Source: CAITJF01 sp032654645
GTDB lineage: Bacteria; Pseudomonadota; Gammaproteobacteria; Burkholderiales; Gallionellaceae
Direction: 5' to 3'
Length of the DNA: 64,000 nt
Assembly: GCA_032654645.1 (NCBI GenBank)
Contig: JAULAW010000005.1
Span: forward strand, 310,001-374,000
The notes under the pieces were generated by a model. That model searched no databases and had not been told where the DNA came from. It was given only the letters and a program-made list of their open reading frames with translations. Both the position numbers and the translations under genes were made by a program. Position 1 is the stretch's first letter. Each line of letters opens with the position of its first letter. Shown one piece after another: positions 51,128 through 60,299 of the stretch.

Positions 51128-53080
51128 TTATAGCTTGAATACGGCGACGGCACGCCGCAATGCGGGCACTGCGCCCCTGTCGGTTTGCCCGCAGTAGCGC
51201 AGCGCCAGATAACGCGCGGTGATGTCGCGGATGGCGTTCGCATGTTGCGGTTGGAGCAGCATTGCGCGCGCGGAAAAATCTTGCGGCCCTTCATGTGCGG
51301 CGCGCACGATGCCGCCTTTTTCCAGCTTGCGGCAGAACTTGAGATAGAGCGCCTGCGCCGCGTCGGTGTGGCGCACGGCCAGGCGGCGCAGCATGAACAA
51401 GGCGAGCAGCCCAACCAATAGCGCCACATAAGCCAGCATGTTGAGCGCCATTTTCTGCCAGGTGACCGCCTCCATACCCATGCGGGTAAGAAAGGCGAAC
51501 TGCCGTTCCGGGTTGTAGCCCAGCACCCACTGGTTCCACTGGTTGGTCAGGGCGTCCAGGTTGAAGCGCAGGCTGCGCAGCCAGGGCGATTGCACACGAA
51601 CCATGAATGGCAGCGCGGCGTTGCCCGGCAAGGCAGCGGCCATGCCGCTTTGCACCCGCGCCGGGGCAATGGCTGCGGTCGGGTCAACACGCACCCAGCC
51701 GCGTCCGCCCAGCCACACCTCGGCCCATGCGTGGGCATCGGACTGGCGCACGATGTAGTAGTTGCCGAGATCATTGTATTCCCCGCCTTGATAACCGGTG
51801 ACCACGCGCGCTGGCACGCCTGCCGCGCGCATCAGGAACACGAAACTGGAAGCATAATGTTCGCAGAAACCCTGGCGTGTTTCGAACAGGAAGTCGTCCA
51901 CCGTATTCAGGCCGAGCGGCGGCGGTTCCAGCGTGTACTGGAAGCTTTCGCGGGTGAAGTGGTTAAGCGCTGCGCGCATCACGGCCTCGTCGCTGCGCGA
52001 GCTGGCGCGCCACTCTGCGGCGAGTTGCCGGGCGCGCGGATTGAGATCGGGAGGGATACTCAACGCGCGCCGCAATTGGTGCGGCTCTTCCTCGGCATTC
52101 GCGCGGTAACTCAGTTGCGAGTGCGCGGCATAGCGCAGGCGCGAGTTGACAGCGGATTTCTGCTGCATCTGAAAATCGTAAGTCAACCCTGACGGAATCG
52201 AAAGCCGTGTGGGCATTTCCAGCGCGAATAGCCAGGTCTTGTTATGCGGCTCCAGCGTCACCGTGTAATCAATCACGCTGGTGTTGTTTATAGAGCCGTC
52301 CAGATTGTCCAGTTGCGCCGGTCTGGTGCGCCCGGCCAGGCCCGGTGTCCAGGTAAGCCCGTCGAATTCCCACAGCACCGGCCCGCGCCAATACATTTGC
52401 TCGCGTAACGGCGGTTTGCCGCTGAACATCACGCGGAACGCCACCGCGTCGGACAGCGAAAGTTTGCTTAAGGAGCCGGGCGACATCCTGTCATCCAGCC
52501 CGCTGCTGGCGTAGGCATCCTGTGGCAAGCCCCACAGCGGCCCCTGCACGCGCGGGAATAGCACAAACAAAACGAGCATGAGCGGGATTGCTTGCAGCAG
52601 CAATAGGGCAGCGATACGCAACCGTGGCCACAGGGTCAGCGTGCCGGTTTGCAGATGCACCCAGGTCATCATGATTACCAGCAGGGTGGCGAACATGTAC
52701 AGTGCGGTGGGGATGCTCTGCGAATAAAAAAAATGGGTGATGATGATGAAACAGGCGAGGTAAATCACCACCGTCGCATCGCGTGCGGCGCGCAATTCCA
52801 GCAGCTTGAGTGCGGCGAGCAGAATCAGCAGGGTGACGCCGGCTTCGCGCCCGAACAGGGTGTGGAAGCTGATGAGAATTCCACCCACGCTGCCCAGAGT
52901 GATGCTGAGCAACAACCAGTATGGCGGCAATGGGTTGCCGCTGTAAGCGAGATAGACGCGCCAACCCAACAGCACGGCGCAAAGCGCGCTTACCCAGATG
53001 GGAAGATGATCGGTGTGTGGCGCGCCGACCAGCAGGGTGCAGGCGAGCAGGCCATAGATGAGGGGGGCGGTGAGGTTCAT
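51128..53080 (-). CDS. tgpA: TgpA-like membrane transglutaminase (DUF3488)
   Basis: 650 residues from ATG 53080 (a TTG at 53089 lies in the MITE end). About six N-terminal TM segments (DUF3488, residues 1-180), a periplasmic region, then the transglutaminase core with the Cys in ETRQGFCEHYASSFVFLMRAAGVPARVV, His in QSDAHAWAEVWL and Asp in GWVRVDPTAA. One further TM (MLAYVALLVGLLALFMLRRL) and a C-terminal tail end the protein. Periplasmic peptide cross-linking or hydrolysis is inferred. A MITE lies directly before the start and leaves no visible Shine-Dalgarno. Confidence 0.9.
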   Translation of the reverse strand: MNLTAPLIYGLLACTLLVGAPHTDHLPIWVSALCAVLLGWRVYLAYSGNPLPPYWLLLSITLGSVGGILISFHTLFGREAGVTLLILLAALKLLELRAARDATVVIYLACFIIITHFFYSQSIPTALYMFATLLVIMMTWVHLQTGTLTLWPRLRIAALLLLQAIPLMLVLFVLFPRVQGPLWGLPQDAYASSGLDDRMSPGSLSKLSLSDAVAFRVMFSGKPPLREQMYWRGPVLWEFDGLTWTPGLAGRTRPAQLDNLDGSINNTSVIDYTVTLEPHNKTWLFALEMPTRLSIPSGLTYDFQMQQKSAVNSRLRYAAHSQLSYRANAEEEPHQLRRALSIPPDLNPRARQLAAEWRASSRSDEAVMRAALNHFTRESFQYTLEPPPLGLNTVDDFLFETRQGFCEHYASSFVFLMRAAGVPARVVTGYQGGEYNDLGNYYIVRQSDAHAWAEVWLGGRGWVRVDPTAAIAPARVQSGMAAALPGNAALPFMVRVQSPWLRSLRFNLDALTNQWNQWVLGYNPERQFAFLTRMGMEAVTWQKMALNMLAYVALLVGLLALFMLRRLAVRHTDAAQALYLKFCRKLEKGGIVRAAHEGPQDFSARAMLLQPQHANAIRDITARYLALRYCGQTDRGAVPALRRAVAVFKL

Positions 53081-53081
53081 C

Positions 53082-53312
53082 CCAAACAATCCATTAGCCC
53101 GTCATTCCCGCGCAGGCGGGAATCCAGATGATTAAAAAATCTCCCGCGAAGCGGGGCAACATCGTGGTTTTGTCCGCTGAAGGAACTACTAGCCATTCGA
53201 CTAAGCTGGCAAACAACGCCAGCCAAGTCGCTGGATATTCGCGGGATGTTTCCCCTTGCTGGATTCCCGCCTGCGCGGGAATGACGCAGTTTTGCGCTAA
53301 TGAACTATTTGG
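53082..53312. repeat. MITE, family R1, between DUF58 and tgpA genes
   Basis: 231 bp. Ends CCAAACAATCCATTAG and complement CCAAATAGTTCATTAG, inner GTCATTCCCGCGCAGGCGGG arms as in the element at 4015. The middle carries an extra inverted segment (CTACTAGCCATTCGACTAAG ... CCAGCCAAGTCGCTGG) that also occurs at 63500-63690. It fills the whole space between two genes that are normally adjacent. Confidence 0.8.
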
Positions 53313-53314
53313 AT

Positions 53315-54274
53315 TCATGAGGGCTCTCCGCTTAATCCGAACAATGCCAGTGCGCGCAAACATTCGGCACGGTGCGTTGCGCCGTGCCCAGGCGGCATTT
53401 CGATATTGGGTAAACGCAAGCCGTAATGCAGCCCTTGCTTGTCGGCATCCAGCACCCAGCGCGCCAGTATCTCCAGCTTGCGTTCGGTGGCCAGTGCAGG
53501 CAGCAGGAACCAATCCAGCCACAGCTCCTGCCCCTGTTGCGCGCTGAATTGTTTCACCTGCAAACCCTGCTCGCGCGCCAGAACTTTCCATGCGATGCGC
53601 GGCAGTGCATCGCCCGTTACGTAGTTGCGCAACCCGGCGAAATCCTCATCACCTGCCGCGTTGAGCGTGCCCGCGCCGCATTGCGCCGAGCTGGCAGGCA
53701 GTGGCATGGGTGCGGCGGGCTTGGGGTACACCAGGCAGCGCGTGTCGAATTCGAGATACGACCAGGCATGGAACAGGCCGAGCGGGAATTCGGTAAACAG
53801 GGTTAACCGCCCAGTGCCCAGCCAGCCGCGTTGTGGGGCAGGGAGAGGGAGCATTAACTCAATGTTTTGTTGTGCGGGAATATCAAACGTCACGCTGTGT
53901 CCGTTGCCGTCGTGCAGGTAGAGGTGGTAGCGCGGTAACTTGCCGGAATTGTGGAAATGAAACACAAATTGCGCCATTTCTCCGGCGAATACCGCCTCGG
54001 TGCGGCCCGCGCGTATTTCCAGTTGCGCCATGTTGCGGAAGGCATGCAGCATGGTCATCATGCCCGTGGCACCGAGCAGAAAAGTGAGAACGTAACCCAG
54101 GCTCAGGTTGTAATTGATGTCGCCGAGCAGCATCAACAGTAGCACGAAGGCGAATCCCAAACCCCTCCGTGAGGGCAGGATAAAGATGTGGCGCTGGTTG
54201 AGCGTGACCGTGCCGCTTTCAATTTTTGGGCGGAACAGCCAGTTACGGAATTGTTGTTTGAGTGTGGCGAGCAC
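53315..54274 (-). CDS. DUF58 domain protein
   Basis: 319 residues. Two N-terminal TM segments (FAFVLLLMLLGDINYNLSLGYVLTFLLGATGMMTML), a beta-rich middle (FHFHNSGKLPRYHLYLHDG) and the DUF58 signature region DEDFAGLRNYVTGDALPRIAWKVLARE. DUF58 proteins are encoded between a MoxR ATPase and a TgpA transglutaminase; here the transglutaminase follows but no moxR is present upstream. Confidence 0.88.
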   Translation of the reverse strand: MLATLKQQFRNWLFRPKIESGTVTLNQRHIFILPSRRGLGFAFVLLLMLLGDINYNLSLGYVLTFLLGATGMMTMLHAFRNMAQLEIRAGRTEAVFAGEMAQFVFHFHNSGKLPRYHLYLHDGNGHSVTFDIPAQQNIELMLPLPAPQRGWLGTGRLTLFTEFPLGLFHAWSYLEFDTRCLVYPKPAAPMPLPASSAQCGAGTLNAAGDEDFAGLRNYVTGDALPRIAWKVLAREQGLQVKQFSAQQGQELWLDWFLLPALATERKLEILARWVLDADKQGLHYGLRLPNIEMPPGHGATHRAECLRALALFGLSGEPS

Positions 54275-54377
54275 GTGCGTGCACCCCTAAAAATTCAACA
54301 ACGATTGAAATGGATTATGTGGCCAATCCAAAAGAAATCAGGCAACTCCTTCTGATCGCTTTATAACAGACAGAAAC

Positions 54378-55448
54378 TCACGGGATCGCGTAAGGCAACG
54401 GCAAAAAATTGAGCGCCGCGCCTTGCAGTGACTGCAGATGCAACGTTTGCGTTTCGCGGCTGCTGATTTGCATTACAGCAAGCAGATCGCAGCCGCCCCC
54501 CGGCGCGGCGGCCGCATTGACCACCATGCCGCTGGGCTGCCCTTCCATCTCCGCGCTGTAGAGTTCGTCACCCGCTTGCGGGATAGTGTTGCCTTCGATG
54601 TGCGCCAGATACATGCGGCGTTTGAGCTTGCCCAGATATTGCGTGCGCGCCACGATTTCCTGACCGGGATAGCAACCCTTCTTGAAGCTGACCCCGCCTA
54701 TCAAGTCGAGGTTGGCCATTTGCGGCACGAACTGTTCTTGGGTGGCGGGCAGGACAACAGGAATGCCCGCGCGGATATTCAGCCAGTCCCAGCAAGGCGA
54801 ACCGGCGGGGCGCGTATTACCCTCTCCCCCAGCCCCTCTCCCCGAGGGAGAGGGGAGTGCGATGAGTTGTTGCCACAGGGCAGGTGCATGCTGCGGGGTG
54901 GTGTTGATTTGGAAACGTTGCATCCCTGCGCGGATGATGCTGGCATTTTCGTACTGTTCAACAGCAAGCAGGTCTTGCGGAACCGAACCGAAGCATTCCA
55001 GCAGCCGATCCGCAGCGCATGTGCCGGATAGGCCCAGGCAAATTATTTCGTCACTGGCATCGGAAATTTTTACTTTGGCGCGCAGCACGAACATAGACAT
55101 GCGTTTCTGGATAGCGGCGCACAGGCTGCGCGGCAGGTGCAGGAAATAATCCGTGCCGGTGCGCCATATCAGGAAGGTTGCCTGCATCCGCCCCTTCGGG
55201 CTGTTGAGGCTGCTGCCTTGCGCGTGCTTCTCGCTGACTTCGCGCACGTCGCTGCTCAGCATGTTTTGCAGAAAGCTTTGCGCGTCATCACCCGACACCC
55301 TGAGGATGCCGAACTGGCTCAGGTCGCACAGCACCGTGCTGCCGCCGGCTGAGGCCAGTTCCGCCGGTGCGTCGCCGAAATGCTGCACCACGCCATCCCG
55401 TATTTCTGCGCCTTGTTGCCGTAAAAATTCTTGCCAAGTTGTGTTCAT
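54378..55448 (-). CDS. ygfZ: Folate-binding protein YgfZ (Fe-S cluster repair)
   Basis: 356 residues. GcvT-like fold with SQFGILRVSGDDAQSFLQNMLSSDV near the N-terminus and the YgfZ signature KKGCYPGQEIVARTQYLGKLKRRM (about 241-264) with its conserved Cys. It supports some iron-sulfur enzymes in a tetrahydrofolate-dependent way. Residues about 198-210 (PSPSGRGAGGEGN) are a translated R5 palindromic repeat, an in-frame insertion in a surface loop. Confidence 0.93.
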   Translation of the reverse strand: MNTTWQEFLRQQGAEIRDGVVQHFGDAPAELASAGGSTVLCDLSQFGILRVSGDDAQSFLQNMLSSDVREVSEKHAQGSSLNSPKGRMQATFLIWRTGTDYFLHLPRSLCAAIQKRMSMFVLRAKVKISDASDEIICLGLSGTCAADRLLECFGSVPQDLLAVEQYENASIIRAGMQRFQINTTPQHAPALWQQLIALPSPSGRGAGGEGNTRPAGSPCWDWLNIRAGIPVVLPATQEQFVPQMANLDLIGGVSFKKGCYPGQEIVARTQYLGKLKRRMYLAHIEGNTIPQAGDELYSAEMEGQPSGMVVNAAAAPGGGCDLLAVMQISSRETQTLHLQSLQGAALNFLPLPYAIP

Positions 55449-55522
55449 GCAATGCTTTCAATGTGGTTCACGATAGGGTGAAACGGGCAAACACCCGGTT
55501 TCAGGATGAGAACTTATTTGAC

Positions 55523-55698
55523 CCTAAATTCCTCAGTTGAGAACGAACAATTTACAGGGGAAGCAACATGGGCACGCTTCTCCCTCACCCCAACCCCTCT
55601 CCCCGAGGGAGAGGGGCTTTGCTCCCTTCCCCCTCGGGGGGAAGGGCTGGGGATGAGGGTTTGCCCCCTGTCGGTTATTTTCAACTGAGGTTTTCAGG
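55523..55698. repeat. MITE, family R3, second full copy
   Basis: 176 bp with CCTAAATTCCTCAGTTGA and TCAACTGAGGTTTTCAGG ends; near-identical to 11209-11386. It lies in the divergent spacer between ygfZ and the peptide-binding protein gene. Confidence 0.8.
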
Positions 55699-55760
55699 TT
55701 GGCTGCTCCATGTGTGCGATTTTACCGCGAAGCACGGTGTTTCGGATAAACTCTTGCGCC

Positions 55761-57899
55761 ATGAAGTGGTTTTCCTATTTAGCGCTGTTGCCATTGCTCG
55801 CTGCCTGCGATGGCGGCCTGTGGAACAATCCCTATCCGGCGTCGGATCAGGGCAAGTCCATTTTCTACACGGTCTTTACCGAGCGGCCCAAGCATCTTGA
55901 CCCGGCGCAAGCTTACAGCGAGAACGAGTACGTGTTCCTCGCGCAAATATACCAGCCGCCGCTGCAATACCATTACCTGAAGCGCCCGTACACGCTGGTG
56001 CCGCAGGCGGCGGGTGCAATGCCCACAGTGCGCTATCTGGACAAGAACAATCTGACGCTGCCCGACGATGCACCAGCCGACCAGGTAGCGTACAGCATAT
56101 ACGAAATCCACCTGCGCCCCGGCCAGCGCTACCAGCCGCATCCGGCCTTCGCGCGCGATGCGCAGGGCAAGCCGGAATACTTTGCATTGACGCCGCAGGA
56201 TATGCGCGGCATCCATGCCTTGAACGATTTCCCGCACAGCGGCACGCGCGAGGTGCAGGCGGCGGACTACGTTTACCAGATCAAGCGGCTGGCGCACCCC
56301 AACATCCATTCGCCGATTGCCGGGTTGATGGCGGAATATATCGTCGGCCTCAAGGATTATGCCGCCACCTTGCAGCAGGCGCAGAAAGCGCATCCGGACG
56401 ACTTCCTGAACTTGGGCAGCTATCCGCTGGAAGGCGCGCAGGCGGTGGATGAACATACTTATCGCATCAAGGTGTACGGTAAATATCCGCAGTTCGCCTA
56501 CTGGCTGGCAATGCCGTTTTTCGCGCCGATGCCGCACGAAGCGGAACGCTTTTACGCGCAGGGCGGCATGCGCGAACGCAACCTCACGCTGGATTGGTGG
56601 CCAGTCGGCAGCGGGCCTTATTACTTATCCGAGAACAATCCCAACCAGCGCATGGTGCTGGCGCGCAACCCGAATTTCTCCGGCGAGTTTTATCCGGCAG
56701 AAGGTGAGCCGGGCGATATGGAAGCAGGGTTGTTGCTTGACGCGGGCAAGCCGCTGCCGCTGATCGAGCAAGTGGTGTTCAGCCTGGAGAAGGAAACCAT
56801 TCCCTATTGGAACAAATTTCTGCAAGGCTATTACGACGCTTCAGGCATCAGCTCGGACAGCTTCGACCAGGCGGTGCAGGTGAGCGTGGGCGGCGAGGCC
56901 AACGTCACGGATGAGATGAAGGCGCAGGGCATTACGCTGTCCACTTCCGTTGCTACTTCCACTATGTACATGGGTTTCAACTGGCTCGATCCTGTGGTGG
57001 GAGGGGCGAGCGAGCGAGCGAGCAAGCTGCGAAGCGCGATTGCCATTGCGGTGGACTGGGAAGAATTCATCTCCATATTCGCAAACGGGCGCGGCATCGC
57101 AGCCCAGTCGCCCATCCCGCCCGGCATCTTCGGCTACCGCGAGGGCGAGGCGGGCATCAATCATTATGTTTATGATTGGGTGAATGGCGCACCTAAACGC
57201 AAACCTATCGAAGAAGCGAAAAAGCTGCTCGCCGAAGCGGGCTATCCAAATGGCCTGGATGAAAAAACCAAACAGCCGCTGGTGATCCATCTCGACACCA
57301 CCGCCACCGGCGTGGGCAGCAAGTCGCGCATGGACTGGTTGCGCAAGCAGTTCGACAAGATCAACTTGCAACTGGTGGCGCGCAACACCGATTACAACCG
57401 CTTCCAGGACAAAATACGCAAGGGTGATACGCAGCTATTCTACTTCGGCTGGAACGCGGACTACCCCGACCCGGAAAATTTTCTGTTCCTGCTTCACGGC
57501 GCGCAGGCCAAGGTGGGCAAGGGCGGAGAGAACGCCGCCAACTACAGCAACCCGGAATATGACCGCTTGTTCGAGCAGATGAAAAACATGCCGAATAGTG
57601 CGGCGCGCCAGAAAATCATCGACGACATGCTGGAAATCCTGCGCCGCGATTCGCCCTGGATGTGGGGCGAGCATCCCAAGGACTACGTGCTGCACCACTC
57701 TTGGTTGCACAACAGCAAGCCCAATAAAATGGCGAACAACAATCTCAAATATCTGCGCATAGATGCAGCGCAGCGCGACGAACTGCGCAAGCAATGGAAC
57801 CAGCCGAGGGTGTGGCCGCTGTGGCTGGTCGGATTCGCGCTGGCGGCATTCGGCTGGTGGTTGTGGCGGGCGTTGCGGCAACGCGAGGAGGCGAAATGA
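55761..57899 (+). CDS. Family 5 extracellular peptide-binding lipoprotein with C-terminal membrane anchor
   Basis: 712 residues from ATG 55761, which places a lipobox (LLPLLAAC) in a short signal. SBP_bac_5 features: SIFYTVFTERPKHLDPAQA, VQAADYVYQIKRLAHP, VGSGPYYLSENNPNQRMVLARNPNF, KLRSAIAIAVDWEEFI, PIEEAKKLLAEAGYPNG, FYFGWNADYPDPENF. The final 30 residues hold a TM helix (PLWLVGFALAAFGWWLW), unusual for a soluble binding protein. Longer than the usual 500-600 residues. No permease or ATPase genes follow, so its transporter is elsewhere or it has another role. Confidence 0.88.
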   Translation: MKWFSYLALLPLLAACDGGLWNNPYPASDQGKSIFYTVFTERPKHLDPAQAYSENEYVFLAQIYQPPLQYHYLKRPYTLVPQAAGAMPTVRYLDKNNLTLPDDAPADQVAYSIYEIHLRPGQRYQPHPAFARDAQGKPEYFALTPQDMRGIHALNDFPHSGTREVQAADYVYQIKRLAHPNIHSPIAGLMAEYIVGLKDYAATLQQAQKAHPDDFLNLGSYPLEGAQAVDEHTYRIKVYGKYPQFAYWLAMPFFAPMPHEAERFYAQGGMRERNLTLDWWPVGSGPYYLSENNPNQRMVLARNPNFSGEFYPAEGEPGDMEAGLLLDAGKPLPLIEQVVFSLEKETIPYWNKFLQGYYDASGISSDSFDQAVQVSVGGEANVTDEMKAQGITLSTSVATSTMYMGFNWLDPVVGGASERASKLRSAIAIAVDWEEFISIFANGRGIAAQSPIPPGIFGYREGEAGINHYVYDWVNGAPKRKPIEEAKKLLAEAGYPNGLDEKTKQPLVIHLDTTATGVGSKSRMDWLRKQFDKINLQLVARNTDYNRFQDKIRKGDTQLFYFGWNADYPDPENFLFLLHGAQAKVGKGGENAANYSNPEYDRLFEQMKNMPNSAARQKIIDDMLEILRRDSPWMWGEHPKDYVLHHSWLHNSKPNKMANNNLKYLRIDAAQRDELRKQWNQPRVWPLWLVGFALAAFGWWLWRALRQREEAK

Positions 57900-57954
57900 T
57901 TGCCTGCCTTCCTGCGACCGGCCCGGCAAGCAGGAACCATAACAAGGAGCGGCG

Positions 57955-58497
57955 ATGGATTTAAAAGAAACACGCCTCGATTCGGCACTGGTCTATGACG
58001 GCAACTTTATCAAGGTGCGCAAGGATCATGCGCGCATGCCGGACGGCCAGGTGCACACCCGCGAATACATCGCCCATCCCGGAGCGGTCGCCGTGCTTGC
58101 GCTGCTGGACAACGGCAAACTGGTGATGGAGCGCCAGTTTCGCTATGCGCCGCAACGCGAGTTCGTCGAACTCCCGGCAGGCAAGATAGACCACGGCGAG
58201 GATATTCTGCTCACCGCACAGCGTGAACTGCTGGAAGAAACCGGCTACGTGGCCGCAGAGTGGATACATCTGACCACAGCGTGGCCATCTATTGGCTATG
58301 CCGATGAGCGCATCGAATATTTCCTGGCGCGCGGCCTCACCCATCAGGGCCGTCAACTCGATGACGGCGAATTCCTCGAAGTGTTCGAGCTATCACTTAC
58401 CGAAGCGATGGAGTGGATCAGGCAAGGCAAAATCAACGACAGCAAAACCATCGTCGGCCTGTTCTGGCTGGAGAAGACATTAAAGGGATGGGGGTAG
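57955..58497 (+). CDS. nudF: Nudix hydrolase, ADP-ribose pyrophosphatase type
   Basis: 180 residues with GGAG before the ATG. The Nudix box is complete: GKIDHGEDILLTAQRELLEETGY (G-x5-E-x7-REUXEEXGU form), preceded by GAVAVLALLDNGKLVMERQFRYA as in ADP-ribose pyrophosphatases. It likely hydrolyses ADP-ribose to AMP and ribose 5-phosphate. 55 bases after the binding-protein gene. Confidence 0.9.
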   Translation: MDLKETRLDSALVYDGNFIKVRKDHARMPDGQVHTREYIAHPGAVAVLALLDNGKLVMERQFRYAPQREFVELPAGKIDHGEDILLTAQRELLEETGYVAAEWIHLTTAWPSIGYADERIEYFLARGLTHQGRQLDDGEFLEVFELSLTEAMEWIRQGKINDSKTIVGLFWLEKTLKGWG

Positions 58498-58541
58498 GGG
58501 AGGATGCGGTTGGCTCCGGCCAAAAGCCAGCTAATAATTAA

Positions 58542-58651
58542 AGGGCACCTCTAAAAATTCATATTTCGTCGCTCCCGCGAAGGCGGGAGCCCAGTCAAAT
58601 CAACAAGCTGGATTCCCGCCTTCGCGGGAATGACGAATTTTTAGAGGCTCC
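58542..58651. repeat. MITE, family R2, copy 1
   Basis: 110 bp with ends AGGGCACCTCTAAAAATTC and complement AGGGAGCCTCTAAAAATTC, and inner inverted GTCGCTCCCGCGAAGGCGGG-type arms. Immediately followed by copy 2. Confidence 0.75.
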
Positions 58652-58690
58652 CTAAACTTTCGCCAGACGATGAACAGAATATTTCCTTTT

Positions 58691-58833
58691 AGGGCGCCTC
58701 TAAAAATTCAGAGTTCGCCCAAATGCAAGGCGCAGAAAAAATTTCGCCGCGCCGCATATGCGTGATATGTAAGCAAGAAATTTTTTATGCAACACAGCAG
58801 TTGGGATGGAATCTGGATTTTTAGAGGTGCCCT
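58691..58833. repeat. MITE, family R2, copy 2
   Basis: 143 bp with ends AGGGCGCCTCTAAAAATTC and complement AGGGCACCTCTAAAAATCC. Its interior differs entirely from copy 1 and contains AAATTTC/GAAATTT arms, so the two share only their termini. The 58498-58863 stretch holds no gene. Confidence 0.75.
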
Positions 58834-58863
58834 TTACCCTAAAAACGTATCTGAACGCGCAGC

Positions 58864-60132
58864 CTATCCGTGCTGGGGGTGGTGTATTTTTCCAATCAAG
58901 GCATAAGTAGCCATATCACCCTTTCCCTTGAGGTGTGTAATGCCTGGCAGGTCGAATTGGTACTCTTTACGCAGACGATTGTAAGTGGCCTTGTCAACCC
59001 GAATGTTTCCTCCTGTCGCTTCATCGGTCAGGCGGCTGGCAATATTGACCGTATCTCCCCACAAGTCGTAAATGATGCGCTTGGTGCCGATTACTCCCGC
59101 CACAACCGGCCCGGTGGCAATGCCGATATGAATGGCTAGATCGCGCTTGACCAGGTCTGGATGAGTGCTGACAAATTCACGTATCTCCAAAGCCATATCG
59201 GCAATATTGGCTACATAATCCTGATTTTCACGCGTGAGTCCGCCGGCCACCATGTAAGCATCACCTATGGTCTTGATCTTATCCAGCCCGTATTTCTCCG
59301 AAAAAGAATCGAGCCAGGAAAAAACCGTGTTAAGCAAACCCACCATCTGTTCCGGCGACATCTCCTCGGTGAGTTGCGTGAAATTGACCAGATCGGCAAA
59401 CATCACCGTCACGTCGGCATAACCATCGGCAATCAAACCCGGCTTGTTCTTCAACCGCTGCGCGATATGGGTCGGCAACACATTGCATAGCAATTGTTCC
59501 GATTTCTCCTGCTCCTCGACCAATTGCTGGTGTTTCAGCTTGACCCTGCTTCTCATTTTTTCGGTTTCCAGCACGAAATAACGTATCAGGAAATAGATCA
59601 TGGAAGATATCGCTACAAAATTGAGCGCGAAAAACACCCCTATAGTCTTCAGCGGAATACCGTTTTGCATTCCTCCAGTCAGTTCGTAATCAAAATAACC
59701 CGATACCGCAGTCAGTACGATGTAGGCAAAGAACCAGGGAATGGATTCGCGCCAGCCGGCCACTACCACCGCTCCCACCGGGGCGAGCAGCGCCCATAGC
59801 ATTACGCCGCTCGAAGTCACCGAGCTGCCAATACTCCACTGCATGATAAAGGGCGCAAACAGGAACAGGCACAGTTGGATGAAACGGAATACAACGAAAT
59901 TGCGTGTCTTGTGGTAATACACCAAGGATGCGACGGAAATTGCCTGGTAGGCCAATGGCACGTTACTGGGAAAGTTCGATCCCATAACCCAGTAGATCGC
60001 CAGCCAAAATACGACAGCAAACGACATGAAGGCACTGGCAAAAATCAACAAGCTCCTGCGCAGCTTGTCTTCTTGCTCATCCATCGTTTCCCCGGTTATC
60101 GTTTCTCCCGGTAAACCATTTAGTTCAGCCAT
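58864..60132 (-). CDS. Membrane class III adenylate cyclase
   Basis: 422 residues from ATG 60132 (GGGGGGAAGG just upstream; a second candidate start is ATGGATGAGC 16 codons later). About six TM segments (30-215) lead to a coiled linker and a class III catalytic domain: VMFADLVNFT (metal Asp), KTIGDAYMVAGG (Lys for adenine and second Asp), YDLWGDTVNIASRL (Asp for adenine, Asn and Arg for transition state). These residues predict ATP, not GTP, as substrate. The ISAs1-like copy 2 sits 74 bases upstream and may separate it from its promoter. Confidence 0.92.
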   Translation of the reverse strand: MAELNGLPGETITGETMDEQEDKLRRSLLIFASAFMSFAVVFWLAIYWVMGSNFPSNVPLAYQAISVASLVYYHKTRNFVVFRFIQLCLFLFAPFIMQWSIGSSVTSSGVMLWALLAPVGAVVVAGWRESIPWFFAYIVLTAVSGYFDYELTGGMQNGIPLKTIGVFFALNFVAISSMIYFLIRYFVLETEKMRSRVKLKHQQLVEEQEKSEQLLCNVLPTHIAQRLKNKPGLIADGYADVTVMFADLVNFTQLTEEMSPEQMVGLLNTVFSWLDSFSEKYGLDKIKTIGDAYMVAGGLTRENQDYVANIADMALEIREFVSTHPDLVKRDLAIHIGIATGPVVAGVIGTKRIIYDLWGDTVNIASRLTDEATGGNIRVDKATYNRLRKEYQFDLPGITHLKGKGDMATYALIGKIHHPQHG

Positions 60133-60299
60133 CCTTCCCCCCAGCGCGGCACTATACAACAGATTCGAACTGACTTCACAATTACCCACCCAGGGTGAAT
60201 TTCTCCAGGGCTCCGTCATTCACGACCTCAACTCATTGAAGTATCGTAGAGGATAAATTCCACTGGCTTTTTTGATTTGACTTTGCTATAACGTCTGGC

